From assembly GCA_022577435.1 (NCBI GenBank), contig JAKOON010000052.1, positions 855,001 through 919,000 on the forward strand: DNA of 64,000 nt, in the 5' to 3' direction. The notes beneath the pieces are model-generated. The model made no database searches, was not told the DNA's origin, and was given only the letters and a program-made list of their open reading frames with translations. Positions 1 to 13,410 of this stretch are shown here, one piece after another; the stretch's first letter is position 1, and every line of letters begins with the position of its first letter. Origin of the DNA: Embiotoca jacksoni. Lineage: Eukaryota > Chordata > Actinopteri > Embiotocidae. The position numbers were made by a program, and so were the translations under genes.

Positions 1-540
1 GTGCAGCCCGCGCCGCTCAATCGTATTTGGTGCTCGTCTTTTCGATTCGGGGCTCTGACTCTGGCACATATTTGGCTCCGTGACGTGGCCAAATCCCATT
101 AAAGTATCTGGGGACTCGGCCACATTTTTTTTATTATTATTTTTTTTTTTTATCAACTGTGGCTTTGACCTCTTCACTGGAAGCAGGAGCTTTTTTTTGT
201 GTGTGCTGGTGGCGGTTTGTAATCAAGTGTCAAGTGAAAGCGTTAAAGGTGAAGGATGCTTGATTTTTCTCGGTGAAGTGAACTGTTGTCTTAATAAACA
301 GATAATCATTGATTCTTTGTGAAAAATGTGAGTTTTGCTTTAATTTGTGCAGATTTTCGAGGTGTCTGTCTGAGATTTCTGGGCTTGGTTCACTCGGTTT
401 TCACTTTTTTTGTTCACTATTTACTCGTTGGTGTTATAAAAAAACCTTTTTTGTTGATTGTCTTAACAAGAAAAATGACCCGGAGTGTGAATGCTGATGT
501 TTTTGTTGTTCACTACTGTATCATTTATTCTTATTGAACT

Positions 541-780
541 TTAGGCCTGCACGATATGAGAAAAACCAGCAATGTGCAATTATATATATTTTTTATATTA
601 CAATGACAAGATGATTTCCAATAAATAAATAAATATTAAAATGTGCATTCGTGAGCAATGCAGTTCCAATGCCTTTCTATTTCAATAGAACAGATTAAAT
701 AAACCCCACTCGAACGTGCATTCTGATGATGAGGATCATGTGATATAATGAAAAACCCCAAAACAGCCTCTAAATGTCCT
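541..780. repeat. Probable dispersed fish repeat fragment
   Basis: The stretch opens ggcctgcacgatatgag, resembling the start of a family (CTGCACGATATGAGG...) that I recall as common in fish introns and UTRs. It is AT-rich and non-coding. Boundaries are approximate. Confidence 0.35.
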
Positions 781-899
781 GATTTTTTACCTAAATTCAA
801 AATTTTAAACTCGCTTTATGTCCAGACAACAAGGTTTTAGAAAAAAAAAGAAAAAAGAAAAAAAAAAGTGTAATTTGGGTGAATTGACCCTTTAAGTCG

Positions 900-1231
900 C
901 TTCAGCCAATCAGGTGCGCCCAAGCAACCAGCATCGTTTTCAATATTACTGGTAGCTTCACCTGAACGCAGCTGCTTCCAGAACAAAAGTGAAACCACTG
1001 TTATCACCACCGCACCACGAAATAAAACTGTGTAGGCATACTTTTGAATATTTACTGTGTAAAAGATGAGAGATTTTATCCCCCAGTTTTTCGGAAGAGA
1101 TGAAAAGATGCAGAGATAAGAGGGGAGGTTGTGAAAATTACGTTAATCTCACCGTTTCCGGTTCTCGTTACCGTGAGAAAAGACATCTCGGTTTGGTGTT
1201 TGGGCTCCTCGGCTGAGCAGCAGTCACTCTG
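900..1231 (+). promoter_or_regulatory. Possible promoter and untranslated first exon
   Basis: A CCAAT box in cagccaatcagg (902-913) is followed about 320 bases later by a donor-like CTCTG/GTAAGC (exon end 1231). The segment before the donor is richer in CpG than its surroundings. It could be a noncoding first exon for a short arhgap6 isoform, but nothing links it to one. Confidence 0.15.
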
Positions 1232-1957
1232 GTAAGCACTTTACATTTATATACATTCTTTAACGAAACCTTCTCCGGTGATATGATGTGCACGTGCTGC
1301 TCGTTTAGGTGACAAAAACAAAAACCCTAATATCAGCTGACGTTTAGCATCAGTGTGTTCAGACGCGTTAGAAATTATAACAGCTTTATTTCTAATGCAC
1401 AAAGCGACAGGTTGCTGAACAGTGAAATAGTTAACAATAAAATGACTAAAATAAACAAGACAAGCGGGAAAATGTCATATTAGAGTGCAGAATTAAATAA
1501 GTAAACAGAAAAATATTAAAAGATAAACAAAAACAAGTTAAGAAACAGTTAAAATTTAAGAAAACGATGTTCTTTGCTCTTTTATGCCTGTTTGCTTCAC
1601 GTGTTTTCACACTTGATGGCGTTTAACTTGCTTTTGGTTCAGTTATGTGCTGTGTGGCTGCTATTTGACTTGTGCATGAAATATGTTCAGAAATCTGGAT
1701 CGGTTTCAGGTCCCATCACAACCTGCAAGCTCCTCTCTGGTGTCGCCTTCAGCCCGTCTCAGGTTCATACACATGCATTCAGTATCACAACACAGAGCCA
1801 GAGTCCAGCAGGAAAACGACACATTTAAGCTCCTTTGACGTGGATATGATGGTAGGACTGTTTATATTGAGCGTTATTTTGATCTGCAGTAATATCTTCA
1901 GTCAATTTCAGCTTTGTCTGACAGAAGAACTTTTGACTTTCCTCCAGAGGATTTGGA

Positions 1958-2030
1958 AAGCACGGCTCACAACAATGGTGTAAAACTTTATAAAGTATAA
2001 AGTTTTACACCATCGTTGTGAGCCGTGCTT
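1958..2030. repeat. Near-perfect inverted repeat: 35-base arms, 3-base loop
   Basis: Arms 1958-1992 and 1996-2030 are reverse complements at 34 of 35 positions, with the single mismatch A/C at 1973/2015. The spacer is AAG. Transcribed from either strand this gives one long hairpin. Confidence 0.9.
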
Positions 2031-2772
2031 CAGAGTTGTCGTTGTGTCTTGCTGGTTTAGTTTTGCAGTTTTTCTGTTGGCCCCTGCAATCCTCAAATGG
2101 TGGTTTGGAAAGCTTTCATGTTGTCTGCTATAGATAGTTGGAAAAGTCTGCAGAGGGAGTTTATAATAAGAAAGACTTTTGTAAAAATTTTTGTTGCCTT
2201 TTAACTGTTGTTTTACCTGCAGCTGTTTTATGTTGCCCAGGTTTCCTTTGCAAAAAAACAACTTTTTACATCCATAGGACCTCTAAATTAAAGGATAAAT
2301 CTGGTTTTATTCTATATTTTTTATATAATGCAAGCAAGTAGACGTTTCTGTCATCTACAGAGTCCAACACTTTAAAAAAAAATGTAAAAAATAGATCAAC
2401 ACCACAAAGTTATTGTTTCCCTAAAGGCCTCAGTAACATTCTGAAACAGCTGGCCATCACAGTTTTTAACAAACGTTACTACGTTAAGGTTTGTATTTGT
2501 TGAGGGAATATTTCCAGCTGTTGATTAATACACATTAATACACAAAACTTGAGTTTTCTGGCAGCAGTCAATCCTGTAAAGTGACAGCGTGTCCTCTGCA
2601 AAGACTCATGGGATTTTTGGTTGATTAAAGCCAATAGAATGACAAGCAGATCAAAGCTTACATCACAAGAATATAAAAAGAAATTAATCCAGAAAAAGGA
2701 CGACATGATGAAAGGATCTCAATTATTCATTATTCCATCGTCATGAATTCTGATAAAAAGAGCTGCAGATTA

Positions 2773-2776
<4 letters not shown>

Positions 2777-2826
<50 letters not shown>

Positions 2827-2844
2827 TGTGTGTGTGTGTGTGTG
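2777..2844. repeat. (TG)n microsatellite
   Basis: About 34 TG units with one TA interruption near 2819. Confidence 0.97.
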
Positions 2845-3177
2845 AGATGTCAGATTTGACTCTTAATTTAATCCGGAATGAACCCGTTTCATCGTCATAC
2901 TGACTCATGCAATGACGGTGGTCCTGATGTGTTTTAGGCGTCTCTGTGGGTTTGCTGACAGAAATCGTTTTATGATATAAAGATTAAATAAAAGGATTTC
3001 TGTTGGATATGAAAAACAAGCGGCTGCGTACATGTTTTTTTTTTTTTTTTTTTTTTTTCTGCTGTTACTTCGGTTCTCGTGTTTACTCTGTTTTATACTG
3101 TGTTTGAGTGTCGACATAATTTTATGGAGCTCAATAAAAAACAACAGCCCGTGTGTTTTAACCTTTTATTTTAATCA

Positions 3178-3266
<89 letters not shown>
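3178..3266. repeat. (GT)n microsatellite
   Basis: About 44 units with one TTTG interruption near 3206. A T run (3034-3058) lies about 120 bases before it. Confidence 0.97.
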
Positions 3267-3267
<1 letters not shown>

Positions 3268-3582
3268 CTTCAGGGTGTCCTCTCAAACCGTCTGTAATCG
3301 CTCATCGGCCGTGCTCGGATTTAAGTAACCAGAGACGCTGTCACTTCCCGCTGCAGGTTTCAGTCTTCGCTGATGTTCATAATCTGGTTTATGATGCTTT
3401 TCATTGTGAAATCTGTCCTCTTGCACAGCGTTACGTAAACACTTCGCTGGTTCAGGCTCATTGGAAAGTTCTTTAATTGGTGGTGACTGTTTCACATTTG
3501 TGTTGCTGTGTGGATGGTTGTTTTTTTAGGCACATTTTGTCGAGCTGAGCAGGACATTTTACACTTGAGGAAAAACTTACCA

Positions 3583-3755
3583 CTGAGTGCTACTAGAGGT
3601 CGGCTCCAAAAAGCCTCCGGCTCCATAGACTCCCATTCAAGCTCTGTCTTGTAATATAAAGTCAAGTAAGTTCGTATGGTGCTGTTAACTACAGACACTC
3701 TTTCAGCTTTCTGGCTGTACATCTGAAAATAAGTCCATCATTTTTCACTGGATTT
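3583..3755 (+). repeat. Dispersed repeat, copy 1
   Basis: Shares with 32044-32215 the blocks GGCTCCAAAAA, CTCCGGCTCCATAGACTC, ACAAAGTCAA-type spacing, TTTTCTGG and CATCTGAAAATAA, in the same order and orientation. Non-coding, family unknown to me; limits approximate. Confidence 0.75.
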
Positions 3756-4148
3756 CTTCAGTGTTTGTGCCATTTGTTTTCTGCTAATACGTAGAAAAGG
3801 GTGAGGAAGTGTTAAAGAGCCATAAATCGCGACATTGGTTGATCAATAACTCCTGTTCTCCAGATCAGGTGGCGCTTTTTTTGTTGGGGAGAAGCAATCA
3901 GAATCAAGGATCTGACGATAGCCGAGAAACCTGTCGAGGCAAATTTGTGATGTTATAGATTGAACTGACGATAAAACAAAGAGTTTAAGTTGCGAGAATG
4001 TTTCCACCAAGCAGAGCTGTTAATCAGTAGCTGAAGAAATGCTAATCACTCTCCCCTCCGGAAACCATGGATAACATCTGCATTGTGCAACATGTGCACG
4101 TATGTGTTCGTTGCTCAGTTGCTCAGTTAGAACCGGGCAATAAAACCA

Positions 4149-4168
4149 CGTGTGTGTGTGTGAGTGTG

Positions 4169-4203
<35 letters not shown>

Positions 4204-4208
4204 GTGTG

Positions 4209-4255
<47 letters not shown>
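4149..4255. repeat. Compound (GT)n/(GTGA)n microsatellite
   Basis: GT units are broken by two blocks of GTGAGTGTGAGTGTGAG, giving a duplicated higher-order pattern. Confidence 0.95.
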
Positions 4256-4257
<2 letters not shown>

Positions 4258-7200
4258 GAGTGAATAGCTTAATGCTGTCCCGGGAAGACCTGGGTTGAGT
4301 TACGACAGGAAAACCACAGGATTCCCACTTCTTAACCGTCGGAGTGTTTCGTCTCCACATGAATCTGAAAGGAAAGAAAAACAAGTGGAAACGAGGACGA
4401 GACTCTTTCCATCTTTTTTTCTTGTCTTTTCTGTATCTTTACCTGAAGTGTGCTTCGTTTCGTATCGACCTTCAAGCTGTAACGGTGACTCTTGGTGTCT
4501 GCGGGTGGCCCCTCGGTCTTCTTCGTCCGTCCACCTGCGTCCGTCCTCACGTATGTGCACGTCTGCGTTCACATTTCATGATGGATCTCCTGCCGGTCGA
4601 CTGCAAACGCCAGCATCTGGCTGATTTACTGACTTTCGTGGCTGGAGGATCGCTCGGCACCTCGACTCACACGGCGGGCCGTCTCCGACTCCCAGAGAGT
4701 GTTGACAGTAGTTTGATGACTTTGAGTCACGAGCTTCTCCAGGAGAGTTGTAATGCCGCAGAAAGGCCGACTCTATACCTGCAGCTGGTTAAGCAAAGCT
4801 GCTGAGGGGAGTTTCTTTTTTATATTATTATTGTTTTGGGTTGCTCTTGTAAATGAGCTATAAAATGACAGGAAAATTCCACTGAAAAATCAATATTTCA
4901 AGACTACGAATGTGGCAGATGGCAGCTGGAGTCAATGTAGACCCAGAAACACTTGAAGACAGCATGTCAAAACATTTGGAAAATCTTCTCAAACTGCTAA
5001 TGCAGCATTATGTACTTATTGTGTTGGCACACTATGGTTGCCAGATTTGGCAACATTTCTGAGGTGTGGATTTGGACCGGTTTGAGCTCAAAGTTGGCAG
5101 ATGTCGATGCACCCGGACCGAGTGTGGACCAGGTGTGGGTTTGATTTGAGTCAGTGCAGTGTACTTTGGACAAATTGTGGCGTCATCCATACCGTGTATT
5201 TTATCCCTCTAAATCTGCATTATCATTGCGGTGGGTCTTCATTGTGAGTTAAAAACGTGTTTTCAGGTTGAACAAAAAATTTCAGTCCTCCTTAGTTTTT
5301 TTTCTAAAGGCCTGTTTTTCTTTGACACTAACTAATTAAAACATGTTCTCTTTGCTGTTTCTTGAAAGACTGAGATGAAGACTTGGCAGTTATTACTGGA
5401 TCCCACTATATGACGACGTGTTTAAATCCTTGCTCATCCTGAGCTCACTCAACTCGGCTGTGAGCAGTTTTCTTGGTTTTAAGAAGATTTGCTCAGCCTC
5501 AGTCTCTCCAAGTCGATGTTATCTGGTCAAAAATCTGCTTCTTAATGGGACTCAGTGTTGTTACACAAGCAGCGGGCAACTTGTCAAAGATGAGGAGGGG
5601 ATGAGTGGAACTTTTTAGGAATCTATTCGGAGAAAGGGGATAAAGGATCGTTGAAATCGGATCATAGAGAAGTCAATATGGAGGCTCTAAGTCAAATTAG
5701 TTGGTGATATCGCATGACATGACGGTGTCAGTAGGGAGGATACAGGATGCATCATGTCATAGACAGCAGGGCTCCATCATGAAAGCCCCGGTTGGCATTT
5801 TCCACATTTCCTGTCTATTCCCCGTGGAGGATCCCCACCCGTCCCCGAACGGTGCCCACATCCCAGCACGGCTTTCATCCTAAGATGGATGGTCGGGTCC
5901 GGAGCGGGCCGGGTCAGAGCAGTTGTCACGGTGACACATCCTTTTAAAGTTTTTGTTGTCGAGGACACAACGTAGAATAAAACAGGGGATCTCGTACTTT
6001 TCCAGAGTTTTTTTTTAAAAGCGCAACCCAGCATTACTCCATAACGTGTAATACACGGCGTCGGTGTCATGTTTTGTACCACTTTGTAGTACTAATCTAC
6101 TTGATTAGGAAAAGATTGTTACAGTGGACAATTCCTCCCCTGGTGGACTGATTGGTGTATTTTCTGGGTCCTTATTGTGTTGCTTCAAAGAGGAATTGTT
6201 TTCAACTTCTTGGCAGCTTCACTTCCAAGCTACTCTGAAACATTTCAAACACAACTGGTTGTCTTTGGTTTTACTCACTTTGCTGTTTCCAGAAGACGCT
6301 TTTACCTCCTGCTTGTTTAACGGCTGCGTTTGCTTGCAGCCGCAGCCAGATCTCAGAAAAAGCCAAACACAGTATAGCTATCGTCATATGTTCTTGGTTT
6401 GGCTGATTTTGTGTCTCTGGATGACACTGACTCCGGGTTGAAGACATGTTTCTGTCGTTCGCAGCTTCCCAGATCGCTTTCAGAGGGCAGCGACAACTGG
6501 ACTTGAAGCAAAATGTTCAGTGAGCTAAAAATACTAATGAGTAAACTATACTTTATGCTTTTATATAATACTGTTACATAAACCCACTATGGTTTTGTGT
6601 GTCTAATCCAGCCATCAGACAGAAGAAAGTCATATCTCAGTATGATTTGAATTGGGCTTAATTTTAGCTTAATGAAGTGGATTTGAGTTTTTCCTTCGCC
6701 TCTCTTTTTCACTGGTGTCTTGTTTCTGATTATCTGCAGTGGGCATTCGAGTGTGTGCATGGGCCTTCATGTGTTTGTGTATTAATTAATGCATGTTGTA
6801 AGTCGTGAAGGATAAAAATGACAGTTATATCTGCCACTTTATGTGCTCGGATCTGTGAGTTCTCACCGTGTGTTTTCGTCCAATAATTCGAATGGAATTT
6901 GAGTTTAAAGTCTTGTTAGCTTCCTGAATTCCTTGTTTTTATGTCAGACACAGCTGCATCTCAAACAATCAGTAGACTCTCCTTTGTCTGTTTTAAAAGT
7001 TGAAGCTTCTTTATATATTTTCTTCCCATGAAGCCATGGACTTGGGGAATTGCAAGATTCAAAGATTTGGCCCAAAAGGGAAAGCTTTAAGGTGTCTTGT
7101 GTGTTCTTATAACAGCTTTTTGTAACAGTATTTTAGTCTTTGCATTGAAATATCATGGATTTTAGTTTTAACAATGACTAGATGGCTTTTTATGTGCAAA

Positions 7201-10184
7201 AAGAAATACAGAATAGGCTCCACTTTTCTCTGCTTTTTCCTGCCTTTTCTCCACTGCTCTGGTTTCTATCAGTTTAAAAAAAATTAATCAAGTAGGAAAA
7301 GCTTTCCTGGATGAAGAGAGGTAAAAGAAACAAACGGCTCGTAGGATCTTTCAGAGAGTAAATGCTGTGTGACAGAAATAAAGCGCATCATCGTACGTTT
7401 TCATGCCACAGTGCATCTCCACAACAGCCAACATATGTCGCACAGCCACAAAAGCAGATGGTGATTACGTCACATCTCCAGAAAAAAATGCAGATTCTTC
7501 TGTCTCCTCTGTCTCCTCTGTCTCCTCTGTCTCCTCTGTCCTCCGAGGGGCTTCAGCACCGCGAGTGAAAAGAAACAACCCTGAAATGATATGAGAAGAA
7601 ACGAGCCCGCCGCTGATTAGTTTCATGTCAAACAAGCCACGCTGGTCTGCTGACAGCGTTTTGGACTCGATGCTTAAACCAGACTGGTTCTTTACATTAC
7701 ATAATACTTGTTTGTCCTCTAAACTGCACAGCTATGGCAATCTGTTCTATACATTTAGTTTTTCTGTAACCGTTTTGAGGCGAGACAAAACATGCGTCCA
7801 GCAATCAGATTTGAAGAAAAGGATTCAAATTTAAAGAAATAAGACAAAACATGGTGAGTAATGTCCGACAGAAAGAAATTTATAAATAATAAAAGATATT
7901 TCTTGTTTTCTACCACCAACAATAAAAAAAAAAAAAAACAGGCAGTTATCCTGTTTCCCAGAGGTCCTTATCCCAAAAACATCAACTGTGCGAGTCGACA
8001 GAAGAAAGAGAAAATCTTTGACTTTGGGGAATCAGGCTCAGAGAAGGATATATCAGAGTATATCTTCAGTAATAACGTCCTCGTGTTGTTCTCCCAGATA
8101 GAAAGAGAGCCGGTTATGGTGTTGAGTGAATTTAATCCCGTTCAGAGAGTCTTTGTTTTATAACAAAAATATGTAGCCTCCTAAATAAATGTTCTTGCAG
8201 ATAAATTCATCTCAATAAAACACAGCATGTAAATTGGAGTGCATCATGTCTGGATTTTTATTCGCTCTGACATACAGATAAAACATCTGTATGTGTTTTG
8301 TGTTTGCATGAGACTTTCATCCATAGAAAAGCTCAACTGCATGGCCAAAATGCTGAATATGAAATGGGTTTATCTGTAAATGACAAGAAATCTCTTATGG
8401 CTGTGTGACTATCTCTGTTTCCTCTTTACTACTCCCTGTCGGCCTTATCTTTATTTATTTTTAAAAATCTAAACCCTGATCTTGTGGATAAACCTACCGA
8501 ACATTAATTGTCGTTTTGGCCAGCCGGGGGCACCAAAACAACTTGTAAACAAAACATGAACATATGATCAGTTTAGAATGTTAATATGGCAAAAATAAGC
8601 CGAACGTTCACTCTGCTTTCAGCTCTGTTTCTGGTCTCCACCAACTCCTATCTGGTTTGTTAGTTGCTAAATGTTCAGCAGCGAGTGCGGACGTAAGTTG
8701 ACATTTACGCTGCAAAGTAAAACCTTCAAGCTGTAACAGGATCATCTGATAGAGGAGGCTAATGTCATCGCAGACTAAACTGCAGTACAATTTCCTGTTT
8801 CGTCAGGAAGTCATTGAGTCCCCGCTGCGTACTCGCCGCCGCAACAACAAACCGAGGAGAAGTTTGGATGTTTATTGGAAGCTGTCAGATGTTGATGGTC
8901 GTGATGATGGGTGTGGATGTGAATGTCCTGTTTGGAGAAGAGAGAGAAAAAGACTTGTTATCAATGTCCTCACTGGAATCTGGTTTCCTCCGTCGGTGCT
9001 GGCATTTCCTCTTTCTACTTTCTCCAAATCCTCTGTGCAAACCAGCAGACACCAAACAGCCACGGAAAGGCATTTGGTACGTGTAACATGGGGATGTTTT
9101 GGTTCGAGGGATCCAATGATACTGGATGGTAGAAGAAGAAGAAGAAAGGGTCTCTGGGCAATCAAGCGTGTACAGAATTCAATGACAATTTGGTCAAAAC
9201 CGAAAACACTTCCAATTCTTTTATTGCACTTAAAACAAAAAACAGGTTTAATTTATTCAGCTAATGACTTCTAACATTTTCTATTAGAAAATATTGGATT
9301 ACTATGATTTTTTTTTTAAAATGCTTTACCATTTAAAAAAACAAATGTCTGTTCCCCTTTAACGGGGAAAAGATAAAACCACTAATGGAGATGGGATTTC
9401 TTAAAATATGAAATTCGGTCAACATTTTGGTAATTTGTTATCCACTTAACCAATTGAGAATTAGCTAAAGCTCATAATGGAAAACAAACAAACAAGCAAA
9501 CAAAACAGTTAAACTAGCTAGGCTAGAGACAATTATCTTGTCTTAACAGACCAGCAGTAACTATGCTGTCATTGTTTTTGTCAGGAATCTCCGCGGCGCT
9601 CCGTCCTTTTCTTGTTGTGCAGTCACATTGACTTTCACTATCTTATCGTAGTTTATAAGCCAATAACTCCTTATCTCATAACCTCTTTATGCTCCCGACT
9701 TTCTGCTGATAAAGAGGTGCTCTGCGACCAATCCACGTCCGTCAGAGGGGGAAAGAACATTTATAGGGCGCTTTTCTAACTAACTGTCAGATGAATTACA
9801 GGCAATCAGATACTGGGAGCTGACTGCTGCAAGCCATGAAATGATATCCCAGGATTTTTTTTTTTTTTTAATTTATTGCCTAAATAAATAATCATAGTGT
9901 GAAATGTGAAATTAATTTGAAAAAAATCAACACTTTTCCAAGTTCTGAACTTCTGGCTCTTCAGTGCTCGGCGTTATTTTGTGATTCATGTTGCGTGCGG
10001 TTCTCGGCCAGATGTTCGGTCACGCAGCAGAAAAGCTTTCCGCAACCGTCACTTTATATCCAAGAAGGGTTCATTAACTAACTACCACTCCGGGTGGGTT
10101 CGCTTCTATATTTAGTCCGACTTTATCTGTGAGTGTGGGTAACAATAACGGTTTGGTTCACACTTCCAGACGTCTCAAGTTTAA

Positions 10185-10185
<1 letters not shown>

Positions 10186-10242
<57 letters not shown>
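10186..10242. repeat. (TG)n microsatellite
   Basis: About 28 uninterrupted units. Confidence 0.97.
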
Positions 10243-10244
<2 letters not shown>

Positions 10245-10625
10245 GTAATTACGTATACTCCAGTGAATGTAGCCTACGTCAGTAACTTGATGGGAGTAAT
10301 TAGCTGAAGTTGTTCTGCCTCCCGACTACTTTGGCCCACTTCAAAACAATCTCGATTGAACTCTGTCCTCTCTCCAAATATCAAAGTTGAATCCCCTTTT
10401 ACGACGTCTTCTTGCAGTCTTGACTGCACTTTCAACTTTCGCTCAAGTCTATGTTTTTACTACATTAAGCTGCATAGATCCACAGTTTCATAGCAATGAA
10501 TGAAATGACTAAGTGTTTTTATGGGGCTTTTTAACGTCTTTCAGCGTATTGTTTTTATTGGTTGTTGAAAGAGGACAGGAGAAAGTCCTTCAAAACCTCA
10601 GATTATAATAATGACAATAATAATA

Positions 10626-10690
10626 AACTTTATTTGTGTAACAGCTTTATATACAAGAAATGCAGGTCAAAGTTTTACAGCAAGAAAATG
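10626..10690 (-). repeat. SINE-like tail fragment
   Basis: Reads actttatttgtgtaacagc then tacaagaaatgcaggtcaaa. Its reverse complement resembles 55893-55945 (AAAGCACTTTGAGCTGCATT, TCTTGTACAAAAGTTGCTGT), a fish repeat ending I recall as common. Confidence 0.6.
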
Positions 10691-11058
10691 ACATGCAGTT
10701 ATTTCAGATACAGGAACATTTCAAAATATAGAACAGATAAAATGCATACAATTAAACACAAATATAGTTAAAATAGAAAATTAAAAAAACTCCTTAAGGT
10801 TTATGAAAGTCTTTGAAAAGTTGTATTATCTACAAAAATCATTATCAAAGACTTTAAGTCAAGATTGCTGCGCCTTCATTCATGAAAATGTAATATTTTA
10901 GACTAAAAGTATAATTCCTAAAACTAAAACAATTGTTTTGTTGTCTTTCTGTTCATCTATTTAAGCTCATTCGCCCTGTTGTTCATCGTTTGGACTGCAG
11001 GTGGCGACGTAGTCAGAGAAGTTCAACCGTGTGTCTTGACAAGGACATGTTGCTGTTG

Positions 11059-11059
<1 letters not shown>

Positions 11060-11121
<62 letters not shown>
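11060..11121. repeat. (TG)n microsatellite
   Basis: About 31 uninterrupted units after a TGCTGTTGCTG lead-in. Confidence 0.97.
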
Positions 11122-11655
11122 CGTCATCCATCCTGTTTTGAAGCGGACAGTAGGAGTCAGCACAGAGACAGAGAGGACATGAGACATTGAACCGTGTGAT
11201 GTCACCTGTGACCTTTAACCCGGAAATGTATGGCAGCGTTACAGGAAGGAAGTGAGAGGGATCAAAGCTGATGGAGAGAAGCCGGAAGAAGGGGACGGAG
11301 AATAAACTGACCGGTGTAAGATGTCAATGGAAAAGGATAGGCCGGGGGTCAAAGGTCAAGATGGTTTCTACAGTAATAAGCAAATTTTTTTTTTACATTA
11401 TGCAATGTTCCCGAACTGGAGCCTGATGTTCATGTTGGTTTTTTACAATGTTTTTAAAGCTTTATTTTTTTTTTATTTTTAGACAATTTCCTCGCATTCA
11501 TTGGGAAAAGAGAAGAATGCTGACAGCAAACGGAAAAGTTGAATCCTCTTAGAGCATGTTGTGAATTTAATCAAATTTAAACTGATGCAGAAAGGTTCAG
11601 TGACTTATGTGATATGCAATATCGTAGGGTTTTAATTCGTTTACCTCAATAGACA

Positions 11656-11747
<92 letters not shown>
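11656..11747. repeat. (CA)n microsatellite
   Basis: About 45 units with one CAGACA interruption near 11695. Confidence 0.97.
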
Positions 11748-11750
<3 letters not shown>

Positions 11751-12334
11751 GGGCCTCGGCACAGCTGTAAGAGAGAATCTGAATCGATTGATATGAAGTA
11801 GCGGCAAACATGCACCTTCCTAACTTTAGACGGATTAATCAAAAGTCATTTTTCCAAATTATTACATTGATTAATAATAAAGTACGTCGTGTCGTAATGT
11901 TGCCCTTCATACGTTGAATATTAATTTGTCCGATCGATGCTCATATTTTGATCACAGAATCTTCAATCAATTGTCATCGTCATCAATTAATATTAAAGTT
12001 GCACATAAAATCTTTATTTTTATCCACTGCTTGATGTTTGTGTGTTTGGTGAAAGGAGGACACTCGTCGTGAAAGTGATTTGGACGCTGTTATTTTAACT
12101 CAAGTATGTCAGAACTTGGAAAATAGATGTTTCGTGGGTTTAAAAGGTGTTTTATCGTATAATTCTCTGTCTTTTTTATCTTATCTTCATGGTTTTGAGA
12201 AAAGATGCTTAGAAAAAAGAGAAATCCAGTCAGGCAGCTTTAAAAGCAACAAAGATCCCAATAGTCGATCAACTCTCACTTCTGTAGATTTATTCTTTTG
12301 TAAAATTATTTTTCCTCATGATGCATCTTGCTTG

Positions 12335-12439
12335 CTGCCTTTCCTCTCCACCTCATCTGTTTTCTATCCCTCTCCCTCTCGGCGTCACTCTCCCATCCGT
12401 CCTTTTTATAGAGCTTTTATCCTTTCGTTTTAATCCTCT

Positions 12440-12471
<32 letters not shown>

Positions 12472-13111
12472 TTTCTCTCCCCTCCCTCCCTCCTTCCTTT
12501 CCTCTCATTTACTTCCTTCCTCCTTCTCTTCTTACCTTTTTTTTTTTTACAACCGTCCCTCCTTTTTCCACTTTTCCTCCCTTCTGTCTCATTGTTTCCT
12601 TCCCTCCTTCTGTCTTTATCTCCTTTTCCTTCACATACCTCCTTCTCCTTTCTTGCCCCTGCTTCCCCCTTTTTTCCCTTCTCTCCCTTTTACTCCCCTC
12701 GTTGGTTCTTTTTCTCTTCTCTCTTGTTACCTCCTTTTCTGCCTCCTTCTTTCCTTCTCTTTCCCTCTCATACCTCATTCTCTCCCTCCTTAACTGTCTT
12801 CCTTCCTTATACTTTCTCTCTTTTCCTACTTGTTTCCTTTCAGGCTCCCTTTCTTTCTTCCTATCTCCTGTGTCCTTTCTTCCCTCCCTGACTCCATCCC
12901 TTCTTCCTCTTCCTCTCTCCCACTTCCTTACTTCCTACTCTTGCTCTCTGCTTCCTCGTCTTCCTCCCTCTATTAGACTCCCCCTCCATCCCTACCTCCC
13001 TCCTTTCTCTCTTGACTCTCTCTTGTGTTTATGTTCCCAGCTCTTGGATGTTGAGTCAGTATGTGCTGCCGCTCCTCCTCCTCCTCCTCCTCTTAATCTA
13101 ACTCACTTCTC

Positions 13112-13179
<68 letters not shown>

Positions 13180-13180
13180 T
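12335..13180. repeat. Pyrimidine-rich tract ending in (TC)n
   Basis: About 850 bases of strongly C/T-biased plus strand built from CTCC, CTTCC and TTTCC words. It includes a (CT)n at 12440-12478 and a (TC)n of about 33 units at 13115-13180. A 312-codon Ser/Leu/Phe/Pro frame across it is a composition effect. Confidence 0.9.
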
Positions 13181-13354
13181 ACACACTGTCTCTAACTCAC
13201 TCGCCCACTTTCTACTTGAACTGCCTGGTAGTCAGTCTCATTCAGCTCAGAGCTGAGATGCATTCGTGTGTCTCACTGAAGTCTGGATAACGCAGGTTCA
13301 GAGAGCTGCAGGGAATTTTAATTCAGAGAAAGTGACGGCCAGAACAAGGTACAG

Positions 13355-13357
<3 letters not shown>

Positions 13358-13409
<52 letters not shown>
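13358..13409. repeat. (GT)n microsatellite
   Basis: About 26 units, followed by a degraded GT-rich tail to about 13436. Confidence 0.96.

Positions 13410-13410
<1 letters not shown>

Noticed and set aside
4344..4805. 153-codon plus-strand open frame
   Set aside because: No recognisable domain, and overlapping frames on both strands are also open.
12318..13256. 312-codon open frame rich in Ser, Leu, Phe and Pro
   Set aside because: It runs through the pyrimidine-rich tract, has no family resemblance and has open frames on several registers, as expected from composition alone.
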